Assembly: GCA_964519955.1 (NCBI GenBank)
Contig: CAZFLM010000077.1
Span: 1-31,302 of the forward strand
Length of the DNA: 31,302 nt
Origin: CAZFLM01 sp964519955
GTDB lineage: Bacteria; Armatimonadota; Chthonomonadetes; Chthonomonadales; CAJBBX01
Reading direction: 5' to 3'
Shown: positions 7,415-16,127 of the stretch, piece after piece
Numbering within the stretch: the stretch's first letter is position 1
Layout: each line of letters starts with the position of its first letter
Position numbers and translations under genes: made by a program
The notes under the pieces: model-generated
The model's database searches: none
What the model was told of the DNA's origin: nothing
The model's input: the letters and a program-made list of their open reading frames with translations, nothing else

Positions 7415-8142
7415 TGCGCCGCCTCCCTCCGCACGTGGCTCGATGGGCGCTCGCCATCTGGGCCATCCTCGCCGCCATCGCAACTATGATCGACCCGGCA
7501 GGACTCCTATTCGCAGTTGCCGCGCTCTTCGCCCTCCTGGCGGCGACATCACTGCCGAGCCGCGGCACGCCGGAGAGCGAGGCAACCGTGCCGCCCAGGT
7601 GGATGCTCGACCGCGCCTTCCACCCGACACCGCAGCCCTCCGAGATCGGCTGGCTCATCGGCATCGTCACGAGCGGCGCGCAGGAGTTCACGGTGCAGGA
7701 GATGGCCCGGACCCGGCTCCGGCACCATCTGGCCATGCTCTCCGTCTCGGTGTACCGAGAGATGTCGGACCACGATCGGCAGATGCTCAAGGAGTACATC
7801 CTGAGGGTGGAAGATGCTCGGCTGCTGCGGGCGCTCCTCGACGCTCTGGTACGCGTTGAAGCGATCGATGCCGCGGAGCAGATCCGCACGCTGTCGTACG
7901 CGCACTCGGGCCTGGCAAGCGATCCGGCTATCCGGCGTGAAGCCGGGCGCGCTGCCGATGCGCTGGAGGCAATTGCCCGCGAGCGCGCCAGGACCAGCAG
8001 CCTCCTTCGCCCGGCATCGGCTCCCGAAGGCGACACGCTGCTGCGACCGGCCTGCGGGGCGCAGACGGCGCCGGAGGAGCGGTTGCTGCGGCCGGCGGAG
8101 GGCGGCGCGGTAGGTGCGGAGGCGGAGCAGCGAACCGACTGA
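7411..8142 (+). CDS. LLRP-tail membrane HEAT-like protein, paralog 8 of 8
   Basis: Translation may begin at TTG 7411, which overlaps the preceding stop (TTGA), or at ATG 7414; both give about 243 residues. Two hydrophobic helices lie at about 11-26 and 29-47. The helical domain groups with paralog 6 (RTRLRHH, SVYREMSDHDRQ, RALLDALVRVEAIDAAEQIR). The tail has three LLRP motifs (SSLLRPAS, DTLLRPACG, ERLLRPAE). It is the last gene of the plus-strand series, with a perfect hairpin 11 nt after its stop. Confidence 0.78.
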   Translation: MMRRLPPHVARWALAIWAILAAIATMIDPAGLLFAVAALFALLAATSLPSRGTPESEATVPPRWMLDRAFHPTPQPSEIGWLIGIVTSGAQEFTVQEMARTRLRHHLAMLSVSVYREMSDHDRQMLKEYILRVEDARLLRALLDALVRVEAIDAAEQIRTLSYAHSGLASDPAIRREAGRAADALEAIARERARTSSLLRPASAPEGDTLLRPACGAQTAPEERLLRPAEGGAVGAEAEQRTD

Positions 8143-8152
8143 CCGGAATGCA

Positions 8153-8178
8153 ACAGCCGGCCCTGGCGGGCCGGCTGT
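8153..8178. terminator. Hairpin terminator between convergent genes
   Basis: Two perfect 11-bp arms (8153-8163 and 8168-8178) enclose a TGGC loop. It lies between the stop of LLRP paralog 8 and the stop of the convergent cyclase gene. No long T-run follows on either side, so a bidirectional terminator is likely by position and stem strength only. Confidence 0.6.
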
Positions 8179-8219
8179 GTGCAGTTCGAGTGCGCCACCT
8201 GAGCCGCGGGCAGCGCGGC

Positions 8220-10412
8220 CTACTTCAGGTTCACCTGGTACACCCCGTCCCAGACCGACGGCGGCGGGTTGGCGGCGAACTCGGCGCAGCGTTCGGCGAG
8301 AACCAGGCTCGGGCCGTCGTCCGGCTTGGTCTCCAGCACGCGCATGAACGCGGCGTGGGCGGCCGGCCAGTCGCGCTCGCGATAGAGCTTCATCGCCGCG
8401 TAGTGCTGCTGGCAGAGCGCCTGGGTGAGTTCGTCTAGCTCGCCGTGCCGGGCCAGCAGCTCGTAGAGCCGGATGCCCTCACGCCGCCCCTTCACCGCTA
8501 CCTTGTCCACCAGCCGGGCCTCGAAGTGGTCCATCACCGACGACATCGTCGCCTCGGTCACCAGGATGCGCGTGCGGTACATGCGGTTGAGGCTCTCGAC
8601 GCGGCTTGCCACGTTGACGGCATCCCCGATGGCCGTGTAGCTCAGACGCACCTTCGAGCCGATGTTGCCCACCAGCGCGTCGCCCGTGTGGATGCCGATG
8701 GCGGCCTGGAGGGCGGGCGGCTGGCCGGTGGCCTCGGACTGCGCGCGCATCGCCTCGAAGTAGCCCAGCGCCGCCTCGCACGCACACCACTCGGGGTCCT
8801 CCAGCGGGGCGATCGGCGGGCCCCACAGCGCCATCACCTCGTCGCCGCTGTACTTGTCGACGATGCCGCCGTAGCGCGAAACCTGCCCCTCGACCAACTC
8901 CAGGAACTCGCCCAGGCGCTCGACGACCTCGGCGGGATCGCGCCCCTCGGCGAAACCCGTGAAGTTCTTGATGTCCGCGAACGACACGGTCAGCCGGGCG
9001 TGCTTGCCGCCGATGCGCGCCTCGTCGCCGGCCTCGTGCAGCGAGCGGACGAGCGCCGCGGGCACATAGCGCTGGTAGGAGCGGAGCCCCGCCTTCATCC
9101 GGTCCAGCGCGCGCCCCATCTCGTCGACTTCCTGGATGCGCGAGCGCGGGGACGGCCGGTCCGGGATGTCGAGGTTCGCCACCTGGTCCATCTCGCCGGC
9201 GAACACGTGCAGGGGCCGCGCGATGCTCCGCGCCGCGTAGATGCCGGCCAGGACCGAGAGCGCCATCACGAGCAAGCAGGCCGCGAACGTGATGAGCGTG
9301 TTCGTCTGGACGACGCCGACGACCTCGCGCCGCGGCACCGCCACGATGACCGACCAGTCGCGCCCTTCCGTGTTCATCGCATAGGAGGCAGCCAGGTAGC
9401 TCTCGCCGCCCGCGTCCAGCCGGATGTCGTCGCGGGTGGCGGCGCCGATCTTGGCCCGGCCGATGGCCTTCAGCAGCGGGTCCTTCGACATGGCAGCCGA
9501 TGGCAGCGCGGCGGGCTCGTCGTTGCCGCCCTCGCCGGATGCGTACCGCGTCAACTCGGCGGCCGACCGGCCAGGCTGCGCCACGACCCGGCCCTGCGAC
9601 GACAGGATGCAGACGTACCGCCCGCTCTCCCGGAAGCGCTTGACGAACCCGTCGAGGTCGTGCAGGTAGATGTCGACGCCGACGACGCCGCGCAGTTGGC
9701 CGCCCGCCCCGGTCACCGGCAGCGCGGCCGTAATGCCCGGCATGCCGGCCTCGTGGAAGACGTAGGGGTCGGTCCAGACGAAGGCGCGGCTCGAGGCCGC
9801 CGAGACATACCAGGGCCGCGTGCGCGGGTCGAACGGTCGCCGGTCGCTCAGGACGACCCGCTCCCATGAGTCGTCCTCCGTGACGAAGTAGGCGCGCCGC
9901 CGCGTCCCGCCGTCGGACGGCCAGCGGAACTCCACCAGGTAGCCGCGCCCGCGCCGCCGAGCCCCGGTGAAGTACCCCTTCGAGTCGCCGAAGTAGACCA
10001 TGTCGTAGTGGGTCGACGACTTCAGCGTGCGGATCAGGTGCCGGCCGCGCTCGCGCAGCGCCGCGTCGCGCGGCTCCTCGGGGGCGTGGATGCCGCAGGC
10101 AGCATCGCGGCTGAGGAGGTCGCGCAGGAGGCCGAGCGAGGGACGCGCGACGCCGAGGAACGCGCCGGTCTTGTCGACGGTCTGCTCGCGCACCTCGCGC
10201 AGCACCGTGTCGGAGAGCCGCCGCACCGCGCTGCGCGTGTTGTTGAGCGTCAGCACCCCCACCCCGATGCCGACGCCCACGGACAACGCCGTGACGAGGA
10301 CCACCAGTGTGAAGCGGAGCGGGTACGACCGAGCGGGACCGGCGGCGTGCGGCCGCGGCGCCCTGTGATGCCCCTGGAATGCTGCTCTGCGCAAGCGCTG
10401 CTCCTCGCACAT
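8220..10412 (-). CDS. Membrane class III adenylate cyclase with dCache sensor and HAMP
   Basis: The 730-residue protein makes cyclic nucleotide, most likely cAMP from ATP. It has a membrane helix at about 33-54, an extracytoplasmic dCache-like sensor (about 55-370, with the typical RPWYVSAASS and GVVGVDIYL segments), a second helix (about 372-394), a HAMP region (about 395-445), a cyclase homology domain (about 470-650) and a helical TPR-like tail. Metal-binding aspartates D480 (SFADIKNFTGF) and D524 (YSGDEVMALWG), substrate lysine K520, and transition-state N600 and R604 are present. The position paired with K520 is threonine T593, the Lys/Thr pair of class IIIb enzymes. The ATG at 10412 has no clear ribosome site; TTG at 10394 has GAGGAG 6 nt upstream and may be the true start. 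Its ligand is unknown. Confidence 0.92.
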   Translation of the reverse strand: MCEEQRLRRAAFQGHHRAPRPHAAGPARSYPLRFTLVVLVTALSVGVGIGVGVLTLNNTRSAVRRLSDTVLREVREQTVDKTGAFLGVARPSLGLLRDLLSRDAACGIHAPEEPRDAALRERGRHLIRTLKSSTHYDMVYFGDSKGYFTGARRRGRGYLVEFRWPSDGGTRRRAYFVTEDDSWERVVLSDRRPFDPRTRPWYVSAASSRAFVWTDPYVFHEAGMPGITAALPVTGAGGQLRGVVGVDIYLHDLDGFVKRFRESGRYVCILSSQGRVVAQPGRSAAELTRYASGEGGNDEPAALPSAAMSKDPLLKAIGRAKIGAATRDDIRLDAGGESYLAASYAMNTEGRDWSVIVAVPRREVVGVVQTNTLITFAACLLVMALSVLAGIYAARSIARPLHVFAGEMDQVANLDIPDRPSPRSRIQEVDEMGRALDRMKAGLRSYQRYVPAALVRSLHEAGDEARIGGKHARLTVSFADIKNFTGFAEGRDPAEVVERLGEFLELVEGQVSRYGGIVDKYSGDEVMALWGPPIAPLEDPEWCACEAALGYFEAMRAQSEATGQPPALQAAIGIHTGDALVGNIGSKVRLSYTAIGDAVNVASRVESLNRMYRTRILVTEATMSSVMDHFEARLVDKVAVKGRREGIRLYELLARHGELDELTQALCQQHYAAMKLYRERDWPAAHAAFMRVLETKPDDGPSLVLAERCAEFAANPPPSVWDGVYQVNLK

Positions 10413-10621
10413 GGCGTGGGTGATGGGTGGCCCGTGAGCCGCTCCTCAGCCCCATCATTCGGCGAGCCGCCCCGCCCCTCCTGCGCCGTCTCGGGCGATC
10501 CGCGGCCTGCCAGGAATACCTGCACGCGGCGTGCCAAGTGAGCCGGACACGTAACCTGCGATGCGCTCGGCGAGTCCAAAGACCAAGGTCGCCACTCCAG
10601 CCGCAGCCCAGGGGATGCTCC

Positions 10622-12214
10622 ATGCGTACCGTCGCGTTGCTGGCCGTTGTCCTCCTCGCACCCCAACCCGCCGTCCGCGCGCAGGCGCCGCAGTACACGC
10701 GCGAGGACGTGATCAAGTGGCTCACCCGCGGGCGCCTCTCGGGCCTCCCGCGCACCTACGCCGAGATCGCGAAGCTGGGGAAGCCGGTCGTCCCCGTACT
10801 GCTGAGCGTACTCGACCACCCCGACGCAAAGGTCCGCGGCGCCGCGTGCTCCTGCCTGGGCGAGATGGCGGCACGGGAAGCGCTCGGGCCGCTAATTGCG
10901 AGGCTCAGCGATGTGGATGCCGGAGTTCGAGGTGATGCCGCGTGGGCGCTTGGTGCAATCCGCGACCGCGCGGCGGTGCCGGCGCTCGTCAAGGCGCTCG
11001 ACGACCAGGACCAGTGGGTGGGCCACTATGCCTGCCAGGCGCTGGGCTGGATTGGCGACAGCCGGGCGTCGGATGCGCTCATGGCGCTCGTCACGGACAA
11101 GGAGAGCGGACTCCGGCTATACGCGATCCGGGCGCTCGGCGAGATGCAGGAACTCCGAGCGGTACCGCTCCTCGTGAGCGTCCTCGGTGAGGACCGGATG
11201 CACTGCTGGGGCGAGCACATCGGCACGCTCGCACTTGGCGACAACGCGTCCGAGGCGCTGGCCAACATCGGCAAGCCCGCGGCGGACGCCCTGATCGCCG
11301 CACTCGACGACGAGGACCCCTGGGTCCGCGAGCGCGCCGCGATGGCGTTGGCGAAGGTTCGGGACTGGCGCGCGGTCTACCGGCTCGCGGAGATGGTGCG
11401 CGGCGACGGGCAGGCGCCGCAGTACGCGGCAGCCGGCGCGCTGGCCGCCCTGCACGACCGCCGGACCGCGCCCCAGGTCATCGGATGGCTGCCGAAGCCG
11501 GAGGAGTTCGATGCACTGAAGGACCTGGCGCCACACGGGAATGGCGACACGATGAGCCCGAGCGAGGTGAGAGCTGGCGAGCTATGCATGCGCATCGAGA
11601 CAGCCGGCGCTTATCTCCACGACATGGGCGACCGCCGCGCCATCGAGCCGCTCATCGCGCTGGCCGGGGCGCCCGTCGAGCGCGCGCAACTGGCCGCGCT
11701 CTACGCGCTGAGCGGCATCCGCCACCCGAAGGCCTTCGACTACCTGGTACAGGTGACCGCAGGCAAGCCAGGCGCCGTGCGGGACGCGGCTTTGGAGGCA
11801 CTGGGCGGGCAGCGGACGAAGCGCGCATACGCCATCCTAGCGCAGGCCCTGAAGGACGCCACAGGCGACACACTCCAGTGCGTCACCAATGGCATTGTCG
11901 CGCTCGGCGATGTGCGTGCGGTTCCCCTGCTGATGAAGAGGGCGAGGTCCGACGGCGAGGACCGCGTCTCCCTGTTGCTCACCGCGTCGCGCCTGGGCCG
12001 TACCGGGCTGGCGGCGGTCCGCGCCGAACTGCACCGGGGCGCACCGCACACCGTGGCAGACATCGTCATGGCGCTGGAGGAGCGGAATGATGTCGGCGCA
12101 CTGCCACTCATCCGCCCGTTCGTCTCGCACACCGACAGCTACGTGGCTGAGCACGCCAGGGACGCGGTCTACTCGCTGGAGCGGGCCGCCAGGGACGCGA
12201 GGAGGAGGCGCTAG
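10622..12214 (+). CDS. Secreted HEAT-repeat protein
   Basis: ATG 10622 is preferred because it opens a clear signal peptide (MRTVALLAVVLLAP, cleavage near VRAQA) with a weak AGGGGA site upstream; the frame is open further 5' but there it overlaps the cyclase promoter region. The 530-residue product consists of about a dozen HEAT/PBS-lyase-type repeats, each with a DxxVRxxAAxALG-like core (for example DAGVRGDAAWALG, DPWVRERAAMALA). These form a curved solenoid for protein binding; no catalytic motif is seen. It is divergent from the adenylate cyclase and converges on the DUF2784 gene, overlapping it by 4 nt. Unlike the LLRP paralogs its repeats are regular and it is exported. Confidence 0.85.
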   Translation: MRTVALLAVVLLAPQPAVRAQAPQYTREDVIKWLTRGRLSGLPRTYAEIAKLGKPVVPVLLSVLDHPDAKVRGAACSCLGEMAAREALGPLIARLSDVDAGVRGDAAWALGAIRDRAAVPALVKALDDQDQWVGHYACQALGWIGDSRASDALMALVTDKESGLRLYAIRALGEMQELRAVPLLVSVLGEDRMHCWGEHIGTLALGDNASEALANIGKPAADALIAALDDEDPWVRERAAMALAKVRDWRAVYRLAEMVRGDGQAPQYAAAGALAALHDRRTAPQVIGWLPKPEEFDALKDLAPHGNGDTMSPSEVRAGELCMRIETAGAYLHDMGDRRAIEPLIALAGAPVERAQLAALYALSGIRHPKAFDYLVQVTAGKPGAVRDAALEALGGQRTKRAYAILAQALKDATGDTLQCVTNGIVALGDVRAVPLLMKRARSDGEDRVSLLLTASRLGRTGLAAVRAELHRGAPHTVADIVMALEERNDVGALPLIRPFVSHTDSYVAEHARDAVYSLERAARDARRRR

Positions 12215-12630
12215 CGCGGCGGCACGCGCTGCTGCGACGGGGCCGCGGCTGGCGGCTTCTGCGCGGAGGCGGATCGCCACGCTTGCCACTGCCAGAGCGG
12301 GAGCGCGATGAAGCTGCCGATGACCAGCGCCGGGCCGATCCACTCGTGCACCCATGTCGGGATGAACCCGAAGTAGTGCCCGATGAACGAGCCGCTGTAG
12401 GCTGAGCCGGCGACGTCGAGGTTGCGCAGGCGCTGCTCCACTCCCGTGAGGAGGCACTCGCCAAGCAGGAGATCCGAGAGCACGAGCGAAAGCAGGAGCA
12501 GCACGAAGAGGACGGTCCAGAGCGTGCGGTTGCGGAACCACCCGCCGAACGCGGCGAACGAGCCGATCATCACGGTGACGATCAGGACGCCATGGAACAC
12601 CGCAACGGCGTTTGCGAGTACGCGGTACAT
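12211..12630 (-). CDS. DUF2784-like membrane protein
   Basis: The start is the ATG at 12630, preceded on this strand by AGGAGAAGGAG about 6 nt away; a longer frame through the 39-bp repeats and the N run is artefactual. The 139-residue product has about four hydrophobic helices (about 5-30, 37-57, and two in 84-115). It carries the features I associate with DUF2784: an N-terminal membrane helix with a short FHGVLIV segment, a GGWFRN loop, an ECLLTGVEQRLR segment and a GSFIGHYFGF motif. Function of the family is unknown. The stop overlaps that of the convergent HEAT gene within CTAG. The Pro/Ala-rich C-terminus is probably disordered. Confidence 0.8.
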   Translation of the reverse strand: MYRVLANAVAVFHGVLIVTVMIGSFAAFGGWFRNRTLWTVLFVLLLLSLVLSDLLLGECLLTGVEQRLRNLDVAGSAYSGSFIGHYFGFIPTWVHEWIGPALVIGSFIALPLWQWQAWRSASAQKPPAAAPSQQRVPPR

Positions 12631-12712
12631 GCCTGCTCCTTCTCCTGGGGGCAGGATAGCACATTGGGGGCACTGGCGCGCCAACGGCATCGAGGCGGCG
12701 ACCGTCGTTCCT

Positions 12713-13032
12713 GTTGTGGTGGGATGGGCGTCCCCGCCCGTCCAGTAGAGCGTTGTGGTGGGATGGGCGTCCCTGCCCGTCCGGCACAGCGTTGTGGTGG
12801 GATGGGCGTCCCTGCCCGTCCAGTAGAGCGTTGTGGTGGGATGGGCGTCCCTGCCCGTCCAGCACAGCGNNNNNNNNNNNNNNNNNNNNNNNNNNNNNNN
12901 NNNNNNNNNNNNNNNNNNNNNNNNNNNNNNNNNNNNNNNNNNNNNNNNNNNNNNNNNNNNNNNNNNNNNGCGTCCCTGCCCGTCCAGCACAGCGTTGTGG
13001 TGGGATGGGCGTCCCTGCCCGTCCGGCAGAAC
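12713..13032. repeat. 39-bp tandem hairpin array, interrupted by assembly gap
   Basis: Four complete units (12713-12751, 12752-12790, 12791-12829, 12830-12868) precede the gap, and a partial plus one complete unit (12970-12993 and 12994-13032) follow it. Units differ mainly in the last nine bases (AGTAGAGC, GGCACAGC, AGCACAGC, GGCAGAAC types). Inside each unit GGATGGGC and GCCCGTCC can pair, with one G-U, around a six-base loop. Because 39 is a multiple of three, every frame stays open on both strands (for example GWASLPVQHS forwards, DGQGRPSHHN backwards), but I see no start context and do not call a protein. True copy number is unknown. Confidence 0.85.
12870..12969. other. Assembly gap (100 N) inside the 39-bp array
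   Basis: A run of exactly 100 N is the usual placeholder for a gap of unknown length. Both edges lie in the same repeat family, so the join may hide many more units or a missing segment. Confidence 0.97.
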
Positions 13033-13170
13033 GTCGCAGCAGCTCAACCTATCCGCCAGAAAGTGCGCAACGCGGCAAATCCTGGCGCGTCTCTGCTCCG
13101 TAGTCAACGTAGCACTACCCGCAGCGACCTGCCCAGAAGCAGGCGCCTATAGCCCCGGAGGGAACCCGAG

Positions 13171-14085
13171 ATGCCTGCCGTGAACCTGCGCTCCGTCGCC
13201 GCGCTGGCGACGATCCTGTCGGCCTCGCTCGCTCTCCCCGCGCCGGTGTGGGCCGAGCCCGCCACCACCGCGACGCACCAGGAGAGCAAGCAGCTCTGCC
13301 TGTCGGCCGATACCCACATCAACAAGATGGGCGCCTTCTGCGTTCGCCCGAACGGGAACCTGCTCATCGGCGACGTCGGGGGCAACTGGATCAAAGAGGT
13401 GAAGCCCGACGACACGCTGGCCGCCCGCTGGAAGGTCGGCGTCGACCCCGTCGCGCTGGGTCTCGCGCCGGACGGCACGGTCTTCGTAGGCGGCGGCAAG
13501 AAGGTCATCGCCACGGACAAGTCCGGCAAGACGCTGGCCACCGCGACGCTCAAGACCGACGACATCACCTCGATCACCGCCAGCGACGACGATGTGTTCG
13601 TCGCCTGCGACTCGGACCAGGGCTACGCCGTCTACCGCATGACGCACAAGCTGACCGAGAGCCGCAAGGTGGTCGAGGGTCTCTCGGGATGCTGCGGCCA
13701 GATGGACGTGTGCTGGGCGAACGGGGCGCTCTACGTGGCCGAGAACGGCCGCAAGCGCGTCGTCATCCTGGACCGCGACGGCAAGAAGCTCTCGGCGTTC
13801 ACGAAGGACAAGAACGACGACGCCATCATCGACAACTTCGGGAGCTGCTGCAACCCGAAGAACCTGAGCGGCGCCCCGGACGGGGCCATCTACACCTCGG
13901 AGTCCGACATTGGCCGCGTAAAGCGCTACTCGCCCAGCGGCAAGATGCTCGACTACATCGGCACGTTCAAGTCGCCCCCCGGGTGCGTCCGCGTGACCAT
14001 CGGCGCGAACCAGGACGGCTCCAAGATCTACGTGGCCGACGTCGACAAGAACACGATCCGCGTGCTGACGCGCAAGGCCCAATAG
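13171..14085 (+). CDS. Secreted Cys-rich NHL-type beta-propeller
   Basis: A GGAGGG site lies about 10 nt before the ATG. The 304-residue product has a signal peptide (about 1-28, ending PVWAEP) and then beta-propeller blades of NHL/SMP-30-like type, each with a DGxxYVxxxGxxRVxxxD pattern (for example GALYVAENGRKRVVILDRDG). The mature part contains nine cysteines: C43, C57, C146, C174, C175, C181, C226, C227 and C272. Two are adjacent pairs, in SGCCGQMDVCW and FGSCCNPKNLSG. Such pairs would suit metal binding, disulfides or redox partners, which is inference. The gene is 4 nt from the PhnD/PQQ fusion gene, so both products probably work together outside the cytoplasm. Confidence 0.85.
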   Translation: MPAVNLRSVAALATILSASLALPAPVWAEPATTATHQESKQLCLSADTHINKMGAFCVRPNGNLLIGDVGGNWIKEVKPDDTLAARWKVGVDPVALGLAPDGTVFVGGGKKVIATDKSGKTLATATLKTDDITSITASDDDVFVACDSDQGYAVYRMTHKLTESRKVVEGLSGCCGQMDVCWANGALYVAENGRKRVVILDRDGKKLSAFTKDKNDDAIIDNFGSCCNPKNLSGAPDGAIYTSESDIGRVKRYSPSGKMLDYIGTFKSPPGCVRVTIGANQDGSKIYVADVDKNTIRVLTRKAQ

Positions 14086-14089
14086 CGCG

Positions 14090-16117
14090 ATGGCCTCAGC
14101 GCTTGTTCGAGCGGCCGCCGGCGCCGCGCTCCTACCGGCGGCTCTTCTGTTCGCATGCCCCATGGCGCGCGCCCAGGACGCCCAGAAGCCCCTGCGCATC
14201 GCCGTGCTCGATCCGCTCTCCCACAAGCTGGCGTGCGCCTGCGTCAAGGGGACCGGCCAGCGGCGCTACGACAAGCTGGCGGAGTACCTATCCCAGAAGC
14301 TCGGCCGCCCCGTGCAGGTGGCCTACGGGCAGAACCTGGGCGGCCCGATCAAGGAGTTGGGCGGCATCGACCTCGCCATCGGCAAGGACTACGCGCTCGA
14401 GGCCGACCTGAAGGCGCGCGGGATCGAGGCGAGACGTGTCGCCCGGCTGACGGATCGCACCGGCTCCGTGAACCTGAACGGCTACATCGTCGTGCGCGCG
14501 GACAGCCCCATCAAGACGCTCGCCCAGTTGCGCGGCAGGACGGTCATCCTCGGCCCGGAGAAGGCGCCCGAAAAGCACGCGGCCGCGCTCGCCGCACTCG
14601 CCGCGGCGGGCGTCGACAAGACCATCAAGACGAAGCAGGCCGAAACCTGCACCATCGCCACGGCGATGCTCCTCGCCAGGGAGGCGGACGCCGCCGCCAT
14701 CTCCAGCTACGCCGAGCCGCTCATCTACGGCTGCGGCACGGCGAAGAAGGGCGCCCTGCGCATCATCGGCAGGACAGCCCCGGTTCCGTTCATCGCGGTG
14801 TTCGAGGTAAAGGAAGGGCGGTCCCGCCCTGAGCTGCAGGAGGCCCTCATGGGTGTTGGCAAGGACCCCGCGCTGACCGAGGCGCTGGAGTCCCGCAGCG
14901 CGTTCGACTGGCCCGACGGGGGCGACTGGTCGGACTTCCGCGGCAAGGGTCGCGCCGGCCAGAGCGATTGGGTGCCCGACACGCTCCCCAACAAGCCCGA
15001 ACTTGTGTGGAAGCGCCAGTTGTCCGGCCCCAGCAACGCGGGCGTCGCCGCCACCAGCACGCACGTCATCGTCGGCGACAAGGATGCGACCGGCAAGCTC
15101 GACGTCTTCCGCTGCCTGAACGCGGACACCGGCGAGCAGCTCTGGCGCATCGCCTACCCCGCTGCCGGCAAGATGGACAACACGAATGCGCCCAGGGCCA
15201 CCGCGGTTGTCTCCGCCGACGGCAAGGTCTATACGCTCGGCGCGTTCGGCGACCTGTGCTGCACACGTCTCGACACCGGGCACGTCGTCTGGCGGCGCAA
15301 CCTGGCCAAGGACTACCATGCGAAGGTGCCGACCTGGGGGTATTGCTCGACGCCTCTGCTTACGCCGACCGGCCTCATCGCCAACCCGGGCGCCGCCGAT
15401 GCGTCCATGGTTGCGCTGGATGCCAGCACCGGAAAGGAAGTCTGGCGATCGCCCGGCGGCTCGTCTGCCTATGCGTCGCTCGTGAAGTGGCCTGACGTGC
15501 CGGAGCCGGGCTCTGGCCACATCCTCGGCTTCGACACCGATGGCGCTTCGGCCTGGGAGGCCGCGACCGGCCGACGCCTCCAAACGGTGAAGCTCGACCG
15601 GCCCGGCGAGTTCCTGGTGCCGAGCCCCGTCGCCGGGTACACGCAGAAGCTCGTTGAACACACCAGCTTCGCGATCCTCACAACGTGGGCGCTGCTCGCC
15701 GGCGAGAACAACGGCGCCCGTCTGCACCGCATCGACTCGCAGACCGGCATCGACCCGCAGCCCGTCGCCACGAACCCGGACTTCGCGCCGGACACGGTGA
15801 CGCCCGTGGAGTGCGAGGGGCTCTACTTCGGGGGGCGCTTCAAGCTGATGTGCCTCGACGAGAACCTGAAGACGTGCTGGACGGCGGAGGACCCGGCATA
15901 TGATGGGCACTACAGCCTGATCGCGGGCAACAAGCGGGTGCTCGTCCTCTCGCAGAAGGGCACGCTCTCGCTCATCGAGGCCGACCGCACCGCGCACAAG
16001 CTCATCGGCCGCTGGCAGCTCCCCGGCGGCGCGTCGTACTGGTCGCACCCGGCCATTGTGCGCAACCGGCTGTATGTGCGCAGCAGCACCACGCTCTACT
16101 GCTACCGCCTGCGCTAG
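14090..16117 (+). CDS. Secreted PhnD-like binding domain fused to a PQQ-type beta-propeller
   Basis: The 675-residue protein begins with a signal peptide (about 1-29, ending MARAQD). Residues about 34-270 resemble periplasmic PhnD/SsuA/transferrin-type binding domains: LRIAVLDPLS, RRYDKLAEYLSQKLGRPVQV split over 55-77, GGIDLAIGKDYAL, TLAQLRGRTVILG and a late EALMGVGKDP. It departs from ordinary PhnD by the ACACVKG motif (C49, C51) and C187 and C215. From about 280 (DWSDFRGKGRAG) to the end it is a BamB/PQQ-like propeller with A-x-D-x-x-TGxxxWxxP blades, such as CLNADTGEQLWRIAYP and ALDASTGKEVWRSPGG. No transporter permease or ATPase gene is nearby, so it is unlikely to feed an ABC importer in this locus. 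Translation may be coupled to the NHL gene. Confidence 0.87.
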   Translation: MASALVRAAAGAALLPAALLFACPMARAQDAQKPLRIAVLDPLSHKLACACVKGTGQRRYDKLAEYLSQKLGRPVQVAYGQNLGGPIKELGGIDLAIGKDYALEADLKARGIEARRVARLTDRTGSVNLNGYIVVRADSPIKTLAQLRGRTVILGPEKAPEKHAAALAALAAAGVDKTIKTKQAETCTIATAMLLAREADAAAISSYAEPLIYGCGTAKKGALRIIGRTAPVPFIAVFEVKEGRSRPELQEALMGVGKDPALTEALESRSAFDWPDGGDWSDFRGKGRAGQSDWVPDTLPNKPELVWKRQLSGPSNAGVAATSTHVIVGDKDATGKLDVFRCLNADTGEQLWRIAYPAAGKMDNTNAPRATAVVSADGKVYTLGAFGDLCCTRLDTGHVVWRRNLAKDYHAKVPTWGYCSTPLLTPTGLIANPGAADASMVALDASTGKEVWRSPGGSSAYASLVKWPDVPEPGSGHILGFDTDGASAWEAATGRRLQTVKLDRPGEFLVPSPVAGYTQKLVEHTSFAILTTWALLAGENNGARLHRIDSQTGIDPQPVATNPDFAPDTVTPVECEGLYFGGRFKLMCLDENLKTCWTAEDPAYDGHYSLIAGNKRVLVLSQKGTLSLIEADRTAHKLIGRWQLPGGASYWSHPAIVRNRLYVRSSTTLYCYRLR

Positions 16118-16127
16118 GCTGGGTGGA

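Noticed and set aside
12713..13032. CRISPR array
   Set aside because: Units are joined head to tail with no unique spacers of 30-40 bp and there are no cas genes; the same holds for the 63-bp array.
12592..13152. Open frames that run through the 39-bp array and the N run on both strands, including a 5' extension of the DUF2784 gene
   Set aside because: They exist only because the unit is a multiple of three and N codons do not stop translation; no ribosome site or domain supports them.
14090..16117. Phosphonate ABC transporter binding protein as the sole function of this gene
   Set aside because: More than half of the protein is a PQQ-type propeller and no permease or ATPase gene lies in the window.
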